DNA of 64,000 nucleotides, from contig NZ_NEGZ01000003.1 of the NCBI RefSeq assembly GCF_002127585.1, forward strand, positions 35,504-99,503, given 5' to 3'. Every line of letters starts with the position of its first letter. Position 1 is the stretch's first letter. The stretch is from Janthinobacterium sp. GW458P (GTDB taxonomy: Bacteria; Pseudomonadota; Gammaproteobacteria; Burkholderiales; Burkholderiaceae_D). Shown here one piece after another: positions 54,001 through 61,826 of the stretch. A model generated the notes under the pieces. That model worked only from the letters and a program-made list of their open reading frames with translations. It did no database searches and was not told where the DNA came from. The translations under genes were made by a program, and so were the position numbers.

Positions 54001-54701
54001 ATATTTATGTGAACCGCAACATCGTCGGCGCCGTCGTCGGCGTGCAGCCGTTCGGCGGCGAAGGCAAGTCGGGCACCGGTCCGAAGGCGGGCGGCCCCCT
54101 GTACCTGAAACGCCTGCAGCGCAATGCGCCGGCCGGCGCGCAGCACCAGCGCCAGGCGCCGCCGGCGCTCGACGCGCTGACCGTATGGGCCAAGATGCAC
54201 GGCCACGACCAGGTGCAGCAACTGGCGCAGGAATACGCGCGCACTACCTTGTTGGGCAGCACCACCGTCTTGCCAGGCCCGACGGGCGAGCGCAATACGC
54301 TGAGCTTTGCCGCCCGCGGCACGATCTTGTGCGCGGCAGCCACCTCCGGCACCTTGATGAACCAGCTGGCGGCGGTATTGGCCACCGGTAACCAGGCCCT
54401 GGTGCTGGCGCAAGCGCCGGACCTGATCCCGGGTGACTTGCCGGCCGCGCTGAAGGACCGCATCCAGGTCGTCAGCAGCCTGGAGTCGGTCAAGCAGGAT
54501 TTCCAGATCGCCATGATCGAGCCGAGTCTCGATGGCCAGCTCAAACCGCTGCTGGCGGCCCGGGAAGGGGCCCTGGTGAGCACCATCGCCACGACGCAGG
54601 ACGATGTCATCCCCCTGTGGCGCCTGGTCGCTGAACGGGCGCTGTGCGTAAATACGACGGCAGCGGGCGGAAACGCCAGTTTAATGATGCTCAGTGTCTA
54701 A
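51048..54701 (+). CDS. putA: bifunctional proline dehydrogenase / L-glutamate-gamma-semialdehyde dehydrogenase
   Basis: The 1217-residue enzyme oxidises proline to glutamate. The FAD-binding proline dehydrogenase barrel spans about 140-460 (YDMLGEAALTQADA, GISVKLSALHARYS, VKGAYWDAEIKRAQVDG). The aldehyde dehydrogenase domain spans about 560-1020 (TCISPWNFPLAIFTGQ, AETGGQNALIVDSS, catalytic Cys in SAGQRCSALR). A C-terminal ALDH-like extension follows. The N-terminal ribbon-helix-helix repressor domain of trifunctional PutA is absent, consistent with control by the divergent Lrp-type regulator. Confidence 0.96.
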   Translation: MHPAGPSAFTPIPFAALQAEILPEATPQRAAITAAYRRDEVSAVQWLLQQVRASSTETTAAGQALAHRLVSAVRQKRTRASGVDALMHEFSLSSEEGVALMCLAEALLRIPDSQTADRLIADKISKGDWRKHLGESPSLFVNAATWGLLITGKLVSTSSESGLGSAMTKLIAKGGEPLIRKGVDLAMRMLGNQFVTGQTIEEALKNSRENETRGYRYSYDMLGEAALTQADAASYYASYETAIHAIGKASNGRGIKNGPGISVKLSALHARYSRAQRARVMEELLPKVKALLLLAKQYNIGFNIDAEETDRLELSLDLMEALAFDPDLAGFDGIGYVVQAYQKRCPFAIDFLIDLARRSGRKFMVRLVKGAYWDAEIKRAQVDGQEGYPVYTRKVYTDVSYLVCAQKLLDASSLIYPQFATHNAQTLSTIFTWAKRDGVTDYEFQCLHGMGETLYDQVVGPANLDKPCRIYAPVGSHETLLAYLVRRLLENGANSSFVNQIVDESVAIDSLIRDPLEQARLQGGLPHPSIPLPLDMFGSERRNSAGLDLSNEDTLRALAAGLAQQQQWQAGPLIDGAVSLNTPTQVIHNPAQHDDVVGKVMEAAPADVETALASASAYAMEWQTTEPSLRALALLRAADLFEEHHIELMALAVREAGKSLPNAIAEIREAVDFLRYYAAQVEHAPNTVALGPVTCISPWNFPLAIFTGQLAAALAAGNVVLAKPAEQTPLIAHRAVQLLHAAGVPRGALQFLPGSGEVVGAGLCNDARVKGVIFTGSTEVAQLINRNLTARAVAEGIDLPLIAETGGQNALIVDSSALPEQVVQDVMSSAFDSAGQRCSALRVLFLQTEIADKTIHMLKGAMQELRVGNPDRLATDIGPVIDAEAQSNLLAHINKMKTMAIDHYSLDLPTVKGTFVAPTVLEIKSLAQLTQEVFGPVLHVIRYKRSELPQLVQSINDSGYGLTLGIHTRIDETIGFITKRAHVGNIYVNRNIVGAVVGVQPFGGEGKSGTGPKAGGPLYLKRLQRNAPAGAQHQRQAPPALDALTVWAKMHGHDQVQQLAQEYARTTLLGSTTVLPGPTGERNTLSFAARGTILCAAATSGTLMNQLAAVLATGNQALVLAQAPDLIPGDLPAALKDRIQVVSSLESVKQDFQIAMIEPSLDGQLKPLLAAREGALVSTIATTQDDVIPLWRLVAERALCVNTTAAGGNASLMMLSV

Positions 54702-54815
54702 AGGAACCTGAGAAAAAGTCCATGGCGTTGTTGCCTTGCCTGGCCGTACATTCGTACTGCCTGCAGCAAGGCGCCTAGCCCTGAACATTTTTCAGGCTAC
54801 TTTGTTTTTAAATAC

Positions 54816-54848
54816 AAAGGGCAGAACCGCTGGTTCTGCCCTTTTTTT
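54816..54848 (+). terminator. intrinsic terminator of putA
   Basis: AAAGGGCAGAACC (54816-54828), loop GCT and GGTTCTGCCCTTT (54832-54844) form a 13-bp stem running into a T-run to 54848. Another gene converges from the right. Confidence 0.9.
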
Positions 54849-54867
54849 ATGCACGCTAGCTGAAAAA

Positions 54868-55644
54868 TCAGCCGACCAGGCGCTGGCACAGCTGCTGAAT
54901 TACCGTCAACGCATACGGCGAGGCGACGGTCTGCACGAAACGCATGAAGTCGACGGCAGCGTCTTCATTGGCGTTGTCGGAAATGGTGCGCATGACCGTA
55001 AACGGCACGCCCAGCTCAAAACACACTTGCGCCACGGCGGCGCCTTCCATTTCGACGGCCAGCAGGTCGGGGATATCCGCTTTCAGCTCGTTGATATGCG
55101 CGGCGCTGCTGATGAACTGGTCGCCGCTGGCGATCAGGCCGCGGTGTACTTTGGCGTGCTGCAAACAGAATTGCGCGATATCGGCGGCCTTGAGCACGCT
55201 GGAGACATCGTCACGCAGGAAATCTTCCGCGGCGCCAGCCAGTTGCGTGCTCAGTTCCAGGTCCGTGGCAAAGCGCTGCAAGCCCGTCAGCGGCACTTCG
55301 AAGCGGGGAAACAGGGGGCGGGCGTCCATATCGTGCTGCAGCAGTGCTTCGGCCACGACGATATCGCCTACTTTCACGTGGTGATCGCCACTGCCGGCCA
55401 CGCCGGTGAAGACGATGTGGGTAACTCCGTACTTTTCCACAAGGATAGAAGCTGTCATGGCAGCGGCAACCTTGCCCAGACGCGACAGGACGCACACAGC
55501 GTCGATATTCCACAGGGTTCCCAGGGTGTAGTCACGCATGCCGTGCGAACGCCTCTGGGGGCCTTGCATGGCTTCTACCAGCCCCTGCTGTTCTTCGTGC
55601 AAGGCACTGATGATGCCTAAACGCATTTTTTTGTGTGAATTCAT
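54868..55644 (-). CDS. mtnN: 5'-methylthioadenosine/S-adenosylhomocysteine nucleosidase
   Basis: The protein of about 258 residues has the nucleoside phosphorylase-like fold with MRLGIISALHEEQQGLVEAM at its start, FTGVAGSGDHHVKVGDIVVAE, and the substrate-binding LLAVEMEGAAVAQVC and TISDNANEDAAVDF motifs. It cleaves adenine from SAH and MTA, feeding methionine salvage and quorum-signal precursor recycling. Starts at 55644 or 55626 are both possible; neither has an SD. The gene faces the AT-rich origin-like region. Confidence 0.9.
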   Translation of the reverse strand: MNSHKKMRLGIISALHEEQQGLVEAMQGPQRRSHGMRDYTLGTLWNIDAVCVLSRLGKVAAAMTASILVEKYGVTHIVFTGVAGSGDHHVKVGDIVVAEALLQHDMDARPLFPRFEVPLTGLQRFATDLELSTQLAGAAEDFLRDDVSSVLKAADIAQFCLQHAKVHRGLIASGDQFISSAAHINELKADIPDLLAVEMEGAAVAQVCFELGVPFTVMRTISDNANEDAAVDFMRFVQTVASPYALTVIQQLCQRLVG

Positions 55645-55740
55645 GCTGTTTTTACAGGTTTTTTGCATTGCAAAACGGTTTACAGGGTGAAAACAGCCGT
55701 TTTGGCGACTTTTCCACCGTTCGCGTTTGTCTCTGTGTTT

Positions 55741-55959
55741 TAAATAAAGATGTATACATAAAAATAGTAGTGATAGTAAACGGCCATTTTTTTGTGGATA
55801 AGTCGGTATACCATCGAAAAATCATCGACTTAGCGCACAAAAAAGTAGGCGTACATGCATTGTATCTACGGAGGACTTGTTTGGGATAAAAATTGGCTTG
55901 TGGACAAAGATCGACTTTTCCCACATCTCATCCTGTGGATATGCAGGCACTTATCCACA
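55741..55959. repeat. origin-like module 1
   Basis: The order is an AT-rich tract (55741-55764), TAGTAGTGATAGTAA (55765-55779), 13 bases, then the DnaA box TGTGGATAA (55793-55801). TGTGGATAT (55934-55942) follows, then the opposite-facing TTATCCACA (55951-55959). Read on the minus strand this is box, spacer, repeating ACTA triplets, AT-rich DNA: the order of a basal unwinding system with a DnaA-trio. Confidence 0.7.
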
Positions 55960-56210
55960 TAGCCAAGCAAAAATCACGGTTTTTCTTGCTGTCGTGGCAT
56001 GTTTAATGTGCTTCGCATGTCGTGATCCCTGTTTGGCAATCAACGTTGAGCGATCACGAACGCTGTTCTTTCGCGAACATTGGCGTCCAGGTGATTGCTG
56101 GAAGACGGTTTGGCAGTGGGTCGCGCTGTTGCCGTTGGCTCTTTTTTTGACGTTTTTTGTATGCTTTTTGGAAATATCCCCGGACTTCCGTTTTTTTTGT
56201 CGGTTTACAA

Positions 56211-56422
56211 TAGATCTATATATAAAAATAGTAGTAATAGTAAACGCGCTTTTTTCTGTGGATAAGTCGCTTTTTTTCAACAGGATCAATCGTTTACGCG
56301 CAAAATAAAGCGTGCATAATCGCTGTATCACGCGAGGAGCAAAATTGTATAAAATGCGGGCCTGCGCATAACTTCGTGTTTACGCACAAGTCATCCTGTG
56401 GATATCAAGTGACTTATCCACA
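56211..56422. repeat. origin-like module 2
   Basis: The AT-rich tract contains GATC (56213-56216) and runs ATATATAAAAA. TAGTAGTAATAGTAA follows (56229-56243), then 13 bases, TGTGGATAA (56257-56265), TGTGGATAT (56397-56405) and TTATCCACA (56414-56422). It has the best-preserved trinucleotide run. Box distances (140 and 17 bp) match the other modules. Confidence 0.7.
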
Positions 56423-56690
56423 ATCGTTGTAAATTCCCCCTCTTTTTGACATCGAATTGCTTGCTGGCTCTGTGCCTGGTCAGGTCTGTTGGCGTTTCCA
56501 TTTTGCAAAACGGTTTGGCAGTGCAGTGTGCGTGATGCCGGCCGTGCCGGTTTTCGTCGCTCAGTTGTTGGCTGGATTTTTTTTTTGCGTACTGAAAGCC
56601 GCTTGCGGTTTTTTTTACAGGCAAAGACTGCAGGGCTTTCTTTTTTTCGAAGGGCAGGCAAAGCGGGCGTTGTCGGGTTTACCTTAACAA

Positions 56691-56901
56691 GATCGTATAC
56701 AAGAATAGTAATAGTAGTTAACGGCGGCATCTTCTGTGGATAAGTCCTGATTTATCCTTGTAAACAATCGCTTGGCGTACGGATAAGCGCTGAGTAAGCG
56801 TTGTATCTGCATGGGATGGTTTTGGGATAAAAAAAAGTCATCCAAAAAAAATTTCGTTTACTCACATATCGTACCTGTGGATATCCATACGGTTATCCAC
56901 A
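56691..56901. repeat. origin-like module 3
   Basis: GATCGTATACAAGAA is followed by TAGTAATAGTAGTTA (56706-56720), 14 bases, TGTGGATAA (56735-56743), TGTGGATAT (56876-56884) and TTATCCACA (56893-56901). TTTGGGATAAAA between the boxes is shared with module 1. Confidence 0.7.
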
Positions 56902-57123
56902 GCTCGCAACCCCTGTTGGGGACGGTTTTTTCGTTGCCCGACAAGCGCGTCAACACGGCGATCATGCTAGCCATGCGATTAATGTCGCCCTGGGCCGGCA
57001 CTGGTGGTAATCTCAATGTGGCTCAGCAGCCAAGCATGCATGAACGAATACAGACTCTGGTAACGCGATGCGGCGGGGAGACACGCCGCGCGACAGCTTG
57101 ATGGCATACCGAAAGGAGCTTCA

Positions 57124-58749
57124 TTGGAATCGGCAGGCGAATACGACTACATCATCGTGGGCGGCGGCACGGCCGGCTGCGTACTGGCCAACCGGCTCAC
57201 GCGCGACAAGGACGCCAGCGTTTTACTCGTGGAAGCGGGCGGCAAGGACGATTACGTGTGGATCCACATCCCCGTCGGCTATCTGCATTGCATCGGCAAT
57301 CCCCGCACGGACTGGCTGTATGCCACGCAGGCGGACGCGGGCCTGGGCGGGCGCAGCCTGATGTATCCGCGCGGTAAAGTGCTCGGCGGCAGCTCATCCA
57401 TCAACGGCATGATCTATATGCGCGGCCAGGCCGGCGATTACGACCATTGGGCCGACCTGACGGACGACGCTTCCTGGCGCTGGGACAAAGTCTTGCCGCT
57501 GTTTAAGCAAAGCGAGGATTATTACGGCGGCGCGTCGGAAAACCATGGCGCTGGCGGCGAGTGGCGCGTGGAAAAACAGCGCCTGTCGTGGGATATCCTC
57601 AATGCCTTCCGCGACGCGGCGCAGCAGGTCGGCATCCCGAAAACCAGCGATTTCAACGGTGGCGACAATAGCGGCAGCGCGTATTTCGACGTCAACCAGC
57701 GCCGCGGCATCCGCTGGAACACCTCGAAAGCGTTTCTGAAACCGGCGTCGCGCCGGCCGAATCTGACGATCATGACAGGGTGCCATGTGGAACGTCTATT
57801 GATCGAGACCACGGAAGCGGGGCCGCGCTGCACGGGCGTCGTGTTGACGGGCGGCGGCACGCAGTGGCAGGCGACGGCCCGGCGTGAAACTTTATTGACG
57901 GCGGGCGCCATCGGTTCGCCGCAATTGCTGCAATTGTCCGGCATCGGCCCGGCCGCCTTGCTGCGCGAACACGGCATCACGCCCGTGCTCGACGCCGCCG
58001 GCGTGGGCGGCAATTTGCAGGACCACCTGCAGCTGCGCATGGTGTACAAGGTGCAGGGGGTGAAAACCTTGAACGTGATGGCCAGCAATATCGTCGGAAA
58101 AATGCAGATCGGCTTGCAATATGCGCTATTCCAGAGCGGGCCCATGTCGATGGCGCCGTCGCAGCTGGGGGCATTCGCCAAGTCCGATCCGCAGCAAGCC
58201 ACGCCGAACCTGCAATACCACGTGCAGCCCTTGTCGCTCGATAAATTCGGCGAACCCTTGCACGCGTTTCCCGCGTTTACGGCCAGCGTCTGCAATCTGC
58301 GCCCCACCTCGCGCGGCCACGTGCGGATCGCCTCGGCCGACAGCTATGCGGCGCCGAACATCGTGCCCAATTACCTGAGTACAGAACAGGACCGCAAGGT
58401 GGCGGCCGACGCCCTGCGCCTGACGCGGGCCATCGTGGCCGCGCCCGCCCTGAAAAAGTTTGCGCCGCAGGAATACAAGCCGGGACTGCAATTCCAGAGC
58501 GAGGAAGAGCTGGCGCAGGCGGCCAGCCAGATCGGCACCACGATCTTTCACCCGGTGGGCACCTGCCGCATGGGCGTGGCCGGCGATCCGTCCAGCGTGG
58601 TCGACAGCACCTTGCGCGTGATCGGCGTGGCTGGTTTACGCGTCGTCGACGCTTCCATCATGCCCTACATTACTTCTGGTAATACGAACTCGCCCACCGT
58701 GATGATTGCGGAAAAAGCGGCGCAAATGATACATGCGGCCTGGAAATAG
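57124..58749 (+). CDS. GMC family FAD oxidoreductase (choline/alcohol dehydrogenase-like)
   Basis: The 541-residue flavoenzyme has the N-terminal FAD dinucleotide fold YDYIIVGGGTAGCVLANRL and GMC signature 1 (RGKVLGGSSSINGMIYMRG). Signature 2 lies in GAIGSPQLLQLSGIGP, and the C-terminal catalytic HPVGTCRMG and NTNSPTVMIAEKAA motifs are present. It resembles BetA/AlkJ-like dehydrogenases of alcohols. The start is TTG at 57124, chosen because AAAGGAG lies just upstream and the FAD motif begins about eight residues later. It is the first gene after the origin-like region. Confidence 0.92.
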   Translation: MESAGEYDYIIVGGGTAGCVLANRLTRDKDASVLLVEAGGKDDYVWIHIPVGYLHCIGNPRTDWLYATQADAGLGGRSLMYPRGKVLGGSSSINGMIYMRGQAGDYDHWADLTDDASWRWDKVLPLFKQSEDYYGGASENHGAGGEWRVEKQRLSWDILNAFRDAAQQVGIPKTSDFNGGDNSGSAYFDVNQRRGIRWNTSKAFLKPASRRPNLTIMTGCHVERLLIETTEAGPRCTGVVLTGGGTQWQATARRETLLTAGAIGSPQLLQLSGIGPAALLREHGITPVLDAAGVGGNLQDHLQLRMVYKVQGVKTLNVMASNIVGKMQIGLQYALFQSGPMSMAPSQLGAFAKSDPQQATPNLQYHVQPLSLDKFGEPLHAFPAFTASVCNLRPTSRGHVRIASADSYAAPNIVPNYLSTEQDRKVAADALRLTRAIVAAPALKKFAPQEYKPGLQFQSEEELAQAASQIGTTIFHPVGTCRMGVAGDPSSVVDSTLRVIGVAGLRVVDASIMPYITSGNTNSPTVMIAEKAAQMIHAAWK

Positions 58750-58811
58750 CAGGGCAAGCGTGCAAGTTTGCGCCATTCGGCCTGGCGAAAAATCCCCGTA
58801 GTTATACTGTA

Positions 58812-58840
58812 TTGTGCGTTAAATTCAAGTTGTGTATTAT
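58812..58840 (+). promoter_or_regulatory. sigma-70 promoter of the ABC transporter operon
   Basis: TTGTGC (58812-58817) and TATTAT (58835-58840) are separated by exactly 17 bp in an AT-rich stretch between the GMC gene and livG-like gene, leaving a leader of about 35 bases. Confidence 0.55.
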
Positions 58841-58882
58841 AAAAATGACTAAGTAGTACAAAAAGTACAACTAGGAGACACG

Positions 58883-59653
58883 ATGTCAAACGTAATCTTG
58901 GAAACAAGAAATTTGACCAAGGAATTCAAGGGTTTCACCGCCGTCAGCGAGGTGAACCTGAAGGTAGAGCGGGGCCATATCCACGCCTTGATCGGTCCTA
59001 ACGGCGCCGGCAAGACCACGTGTTTCAACTTGCTCACCAAATTCCTGGTCCCCACCGGCGGACAGATCCTGTTCAACGGGAAAGACATCACGGCCGCCAA
59101 ACCGGCCCAGATCGCCCGCATGGGCGTGATCCGTTCCTTCCAGATTTCCGCCGTCTTCCCCCATTTGTCCGTGCTGCAGAATGTGCGCATCGGCTTGCAG
59201 CGCCAGCTCGGCACCTCGTTTCACTTCTGGAAAAGCGAACGTTCATTAAGCCAGCTCAACGACCGTGCCATGGCCTTGCTGGCTGAGGTCGACCTGACGG
59301 AGTTTGCCGACACCATCACGGTCGACATGCCTTACGGACGCAAGCGGGCGCTGGAGATCGCCACCACCCTGGCGATGGAACCGGAAATGATGCTGCTCGA
59401 TGAACCGACGCAAGGCATGGGCCACGAGGACGTGCACCGCGTGACGGAACTGATTAAAAAAGTGTCGGCCGGGCGCACGATTTTGATGGTGGAACACAAT
59501 ATGAGCGTGGTGTCCGGCATCTGCGACAAGATTTCTGTCCTGCAGCGCGGCGCCATGCTGGCCGAAGGCAGTTACGCGGAAGTATCGCGCAATCCGCAAG
59601 TGATGGAAGCGTACATGGGCACCACCCACGCCGAACTGGAAGGGGCGCATTGA
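58883..59653 (+). CDS. branched-chain amino-acid-type ABC transporter ATPase, LivG-like
   Basis: The 256-residue ATPase has Walker A GPNGAGKT (residues 38-45), Walker B MMLLDEPTQGM and the H-loop MVEHNMSVV. The LivG-type signature region is YGRKRALEIATTLA. It pairs with the LivF-like subunit whose ATG overlaps its stop (TGATG). AGGAG precedes the start. Confidence 0.94.
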   Translation: MSNVILETRNLTKEFKGFTAVSEVNLKVERGHIHALIGPNGAGKTTCFNLLTKFLVPTGGQILFNGKDITAAKPAQIARMGVIRSFQISAVFPHLSVLQNVRIGLQRQLGTSFHFWKSERSLSQLNDRAMALLAEVDLTEFADTITVDMPYGRKRALEIATTLAMEPEMMLLDEPTQGMGHEDVHRVTELIKKVSAGRTILMVEHNMSVVSGICDKISVLQRGAMLAEGSYAEVSRNPQVMEAYMGTTHAELEGAH

Positions 59654-60381
59654 TGGCGACACAAGTGAATGGCAACGCACCCGCGCTGGAAATTGCACAA
59701 TTGCATACGTGGTATGGCGAATCGCACATCCTGCACGACGTTAACTTGAAGGTGGAGCAGGGCGAGGTGGTGACCTTGCTGGGCCGCAACGGCGCCGGCC
59801 GCACGACCACCTTGCGCGCCATTATGGGGCTGACGGGCGCGCGCACGGGTTCCATCAAAGTCCATGGCGCCGAAGCGATAGGTTTGGCCACGCACAAGAT
59901 CGCCCACCTGGGCATCGGTTACTGTCCTGAAGAGCGCGGTATTTTCTCGTCGCTGTCGACCGAGGAAAACCTGATGCTGCCGCCGACCCTGGCCAGCGGC
60001 GAGAAGGGCATGTCGGTGGAGGAAATCTACGCCATGTTCCCGAACCTGCAGGAACGCCGGCACAGCCAGGGCACGCGCCTGTCGGGCGGCGAGCAGCAGA
60101 TGCTGGCCGTGGCGCGCATCCTGCGCACGGGCGCACGATTGCTGCTGCTCGATGAAATATCCGAAGGCCTGGCGCCCGTCATCGTGCAGGGCCTGGCGCG
60201 CATGATTACCACCCTGAAAGCGAAGGGATACACCATCGTCATGGTGGAGCAGAATTTCCGGTTTGCCGCGCCGCTGGCGGACCGGTTTTATGTGATGGAG
60301 CACGGTCAGATCGTCGAGACTTTTGCTGCATCCGAACTGGAGGCCAAGATGCCGGTATTGACCGAGCTGCTTGGCGTGTAG
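59653..60381 (+). CDS. branched-chain amino-acid-type ABC transporter ATPase, LivF-like
   Basis: The 242-residue ATPase has the signature LSGGEQQMLAVARIL and Walker B LLLLDEISEGLAP. Its Walker A reads GRNGAGRTT (residues 44-52), with Arg50 (codon CGC at 59800) in place of the usual Lys. Arg at this site normally weakens ATP binding, but I recall similar LivF proteins from related bacteria, so it may be a lineage trait. It is coupled to livG. Confidence 0.93.
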   Translation: MATQVNGNAPALEIAQLHTWYGESHILHDVNLKVEQGEVVTLLGRNGAGRTTTLRAIMGLTGARTGSIKVHGAEAIGLATHKIAHLGIGYCPEERGIFSSLSTEENLMLPPTLASGEKGMSVEEIYAMFPNLQERRHSQGTRLSGGEQQMLAVARILRTGARLLLLDEISEGLAPVIVQGLARMITTLKAKGYTIVMVEQNFRFAAPLADRFYVMEHGQIVETFAASELEAKMPVLTELLGV

Positions 60382-60454
60382 TGCCCATGTCGTTTTTACT
60401 CGTCATCGTCCAGCAATCGACTGAATAGCAAACAATAATCCCAACGGAGACACT

Positions 60455-61663
60455 ATGAAACGTAACGCTATCGCCATTGCCACCGCCACCCTGTGCGCAC
60501 TGGGTTTTTCCGCTGCCGCGCATGCCCAGGTATCGGGCGACACCATCAAGATCGGTTTTATTTCCGACATGTCGGGCGTGTATTCCGACGTCGACGGCCT
60601 CGGCGGCGCGGAAGCCATCAAGATGGCGATCGCCGATGCCGGCGTCGTTCTCGCCGGCAAGAAGGTGGAATTCATTTCCGCCGACCACCAGAACAAGGCC
60701 GACATCGCCGCCTCGAAGGCGCGCGAATGGTTCGACCAGCAGGGCGTCGACATGCTGATCGGCGGCACCAATTCCGGCGCCAGCCTGGCCATGGCCAAGG
60801 TCGCGGCGGAAAAGAAAAAAATCTTCATCGCCATCGGCGCCGGCTCTTCGCGCCTGACGAACGAGGAATGCACGCCGTACACCGTGCACTACGCTTACGA
60901 CACGGTGGCGCTGGCGCGCGGCACGGGCGGCACCATCGTCAAGCAGGGCGGCAAGAACTGGTATTTCATGACGGCCGACTATGCGTTCGGCCATTCGCTG
61001 GAAAAAGACACGGCCGAAGTCGTCAAGGCGGCCGGCGGCAAGGTGCTGGGCAGCGTCAAGCATCCGCTGGGCGCTTCGGATTTCTCTTCCTTCCTGCTGC
61101 AGGCGCAGGCGGCCAAGCCGCAGATCCTGGGTCTGGCCAATGCGGGCGGCGACGCCATCAACAGCATCAAGGCGGCCAACGAGTTTGGCCTGACGAAGTC
61201 CATGAAGCTGGCCGGCCTGCTGATCTTCATCAACGATATTCATTCGCTGGGCCTGAACCTGACGCAGGGCATGTACCTGACGGACGGCTGGTACTGGGAC
61301 TTGAATGCGGAAACGCGCGCCTGGTCGAAACGCTATTTCGCCAAGATGAAGAAGGAGCCGTCGATGCTGCAGGCGGCCGACTATTCGGCCGCGGCGAACT
61401 ACCTGAAAGCCGTCAAGGCCGTCGGCACGGACGATACCGAGAAAGTCATGGCGTATCTGAAAAAGACCAAGATCAACGACATGTTCACCCAGAATGGCGA
61501 AGTGCGTCCCGACGGCCGCATGGTGCACGACATGTATCTGATGGAAGTCAAGAAGCCGTCCGAATCGAAGTACCCATGGGATTACTACAAGGTCGTGGCC
61601 ACCGTGCCCGGCGCGCAGGCGTATGTGACCAAGGCTGAATCGAAGTGTTCGCTGTGGAAGTAA
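60455..61663 (+). CDS. ABC transporter substrate-binding protein, LivK-like
   Basis: This 402-residue periplasmic protein has a signal peptide ending AAHA-Q near residue 26 and a type-I binding fold (DTIKIGFISDMSGVYSDVDGLGGAEAIKMAIADAG, then VDMLIGGTNSGASLAMAKVA). Members bind branched-chain amino acids, amides or aromatic acids; the ligand is not evident. Its larger size and the subsequent intergenic hairpins suggest higher expression than the permeases. Confidence 0.92.
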   Translation: MKRNAIAIATATLCALGFSAAAHAQVSGDTIKIGFISDMSGVYSDVDGLGGAEAIKMAIADAGVVLAGKKVEFISADHQNKADIAASKAREWFDQQGVDMLIGGTNSGASLAMAKVAAEKKKIFIAIGAGSSRLTNEECTPYTVHYAYDTVALARGTGGTIVKQGGKNWYFMTADYAFGHSLEKDTAEVVKAAGGKVLGSVKHPLGASDFSSFLLQAQAAKPQILGLANAGGDAINSIKAANEFGLTKSMKLAGLLIFINDIHSLGLNLTQGMYLTDGWYWDLNAETRAWSKRYFAKMKKEPSMLQAADYSAAANYLKAVKAVGTDDTEKVMAYLKKTKINDMFTQNGEVRPDGRMVHDMYLMEVKKPSESKYPWDYYKVVATVPGAQAYVTKAESKCSLWK

Positions 61664-61713
61664 CGCTGTAGCAGTCCGTCAAACGGATTGCCCGCCCGGT
61701 GCGGGCAGTCTCT

Positions 61714-61814
61714 CCTGCAGGCGCTTTGCCTGCAGGGTTCGCCTTGCGCCGCCGCGCCCGTCTGCGGTGGCGTGTTTCCCTTGATACCACACCGTCGTCC
61801 GGCGGTGCTTTTTA
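61714..61814 (+). promoter_or_regulatory. hairpins between substrate-binding protein and permease genes
   Basis: A perfect stem CCTGCAGGC-GCTTT-GCCTGCAGG (61714-61736) lacks a T-run. A weaker CACCG/CGGTG stem (61790-61807) is followed by TTTTTT to 61814. They could stabilise the binding-protein mRNA and cause partial termination before the permease genes. Confidence 0.45.
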
Positions 61815-61826
61815 TACTGTGATGCC

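Larger units (their letters stand above)
55645..57123. other. AT-rich gene-free region with three origin-like modules (candidate oriC)
   Basis: This 1.48-kb stretch is much richer in A/T than the rest and has no credible gene. It contains three tandem diverged modules about 464 and 478 bp apart, listed below. Each holds an AT-rich segment, a TAG/TAA run and DnaA boxes at fixed distances. Between modules a GACGGTTTGGCAGTG-like element recurs (near 55672, 56104 and 56508). Together with nearby parS sites and DnaA-box arrays, it fits a replication origin or another DnaA-controlled locus. dnaA itself is not in the window. Confidence 0.65.

Noticed and set aside
55877-56743. Several small open frames of 70-145 codons in the AT-rich gap
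   Set aside because: They overlap the DnaA-box modules, lack SD sequences and encode Phe/Lys/Cys-rich strings with no domain. They are products of AT-rich composition.
55645-57123. Integrated plasmid origin or genomic island
   Set aside because: There is no rep, par, integrase or transposase gene, no flanking repeats, and housekeeping genes lie on both sides.
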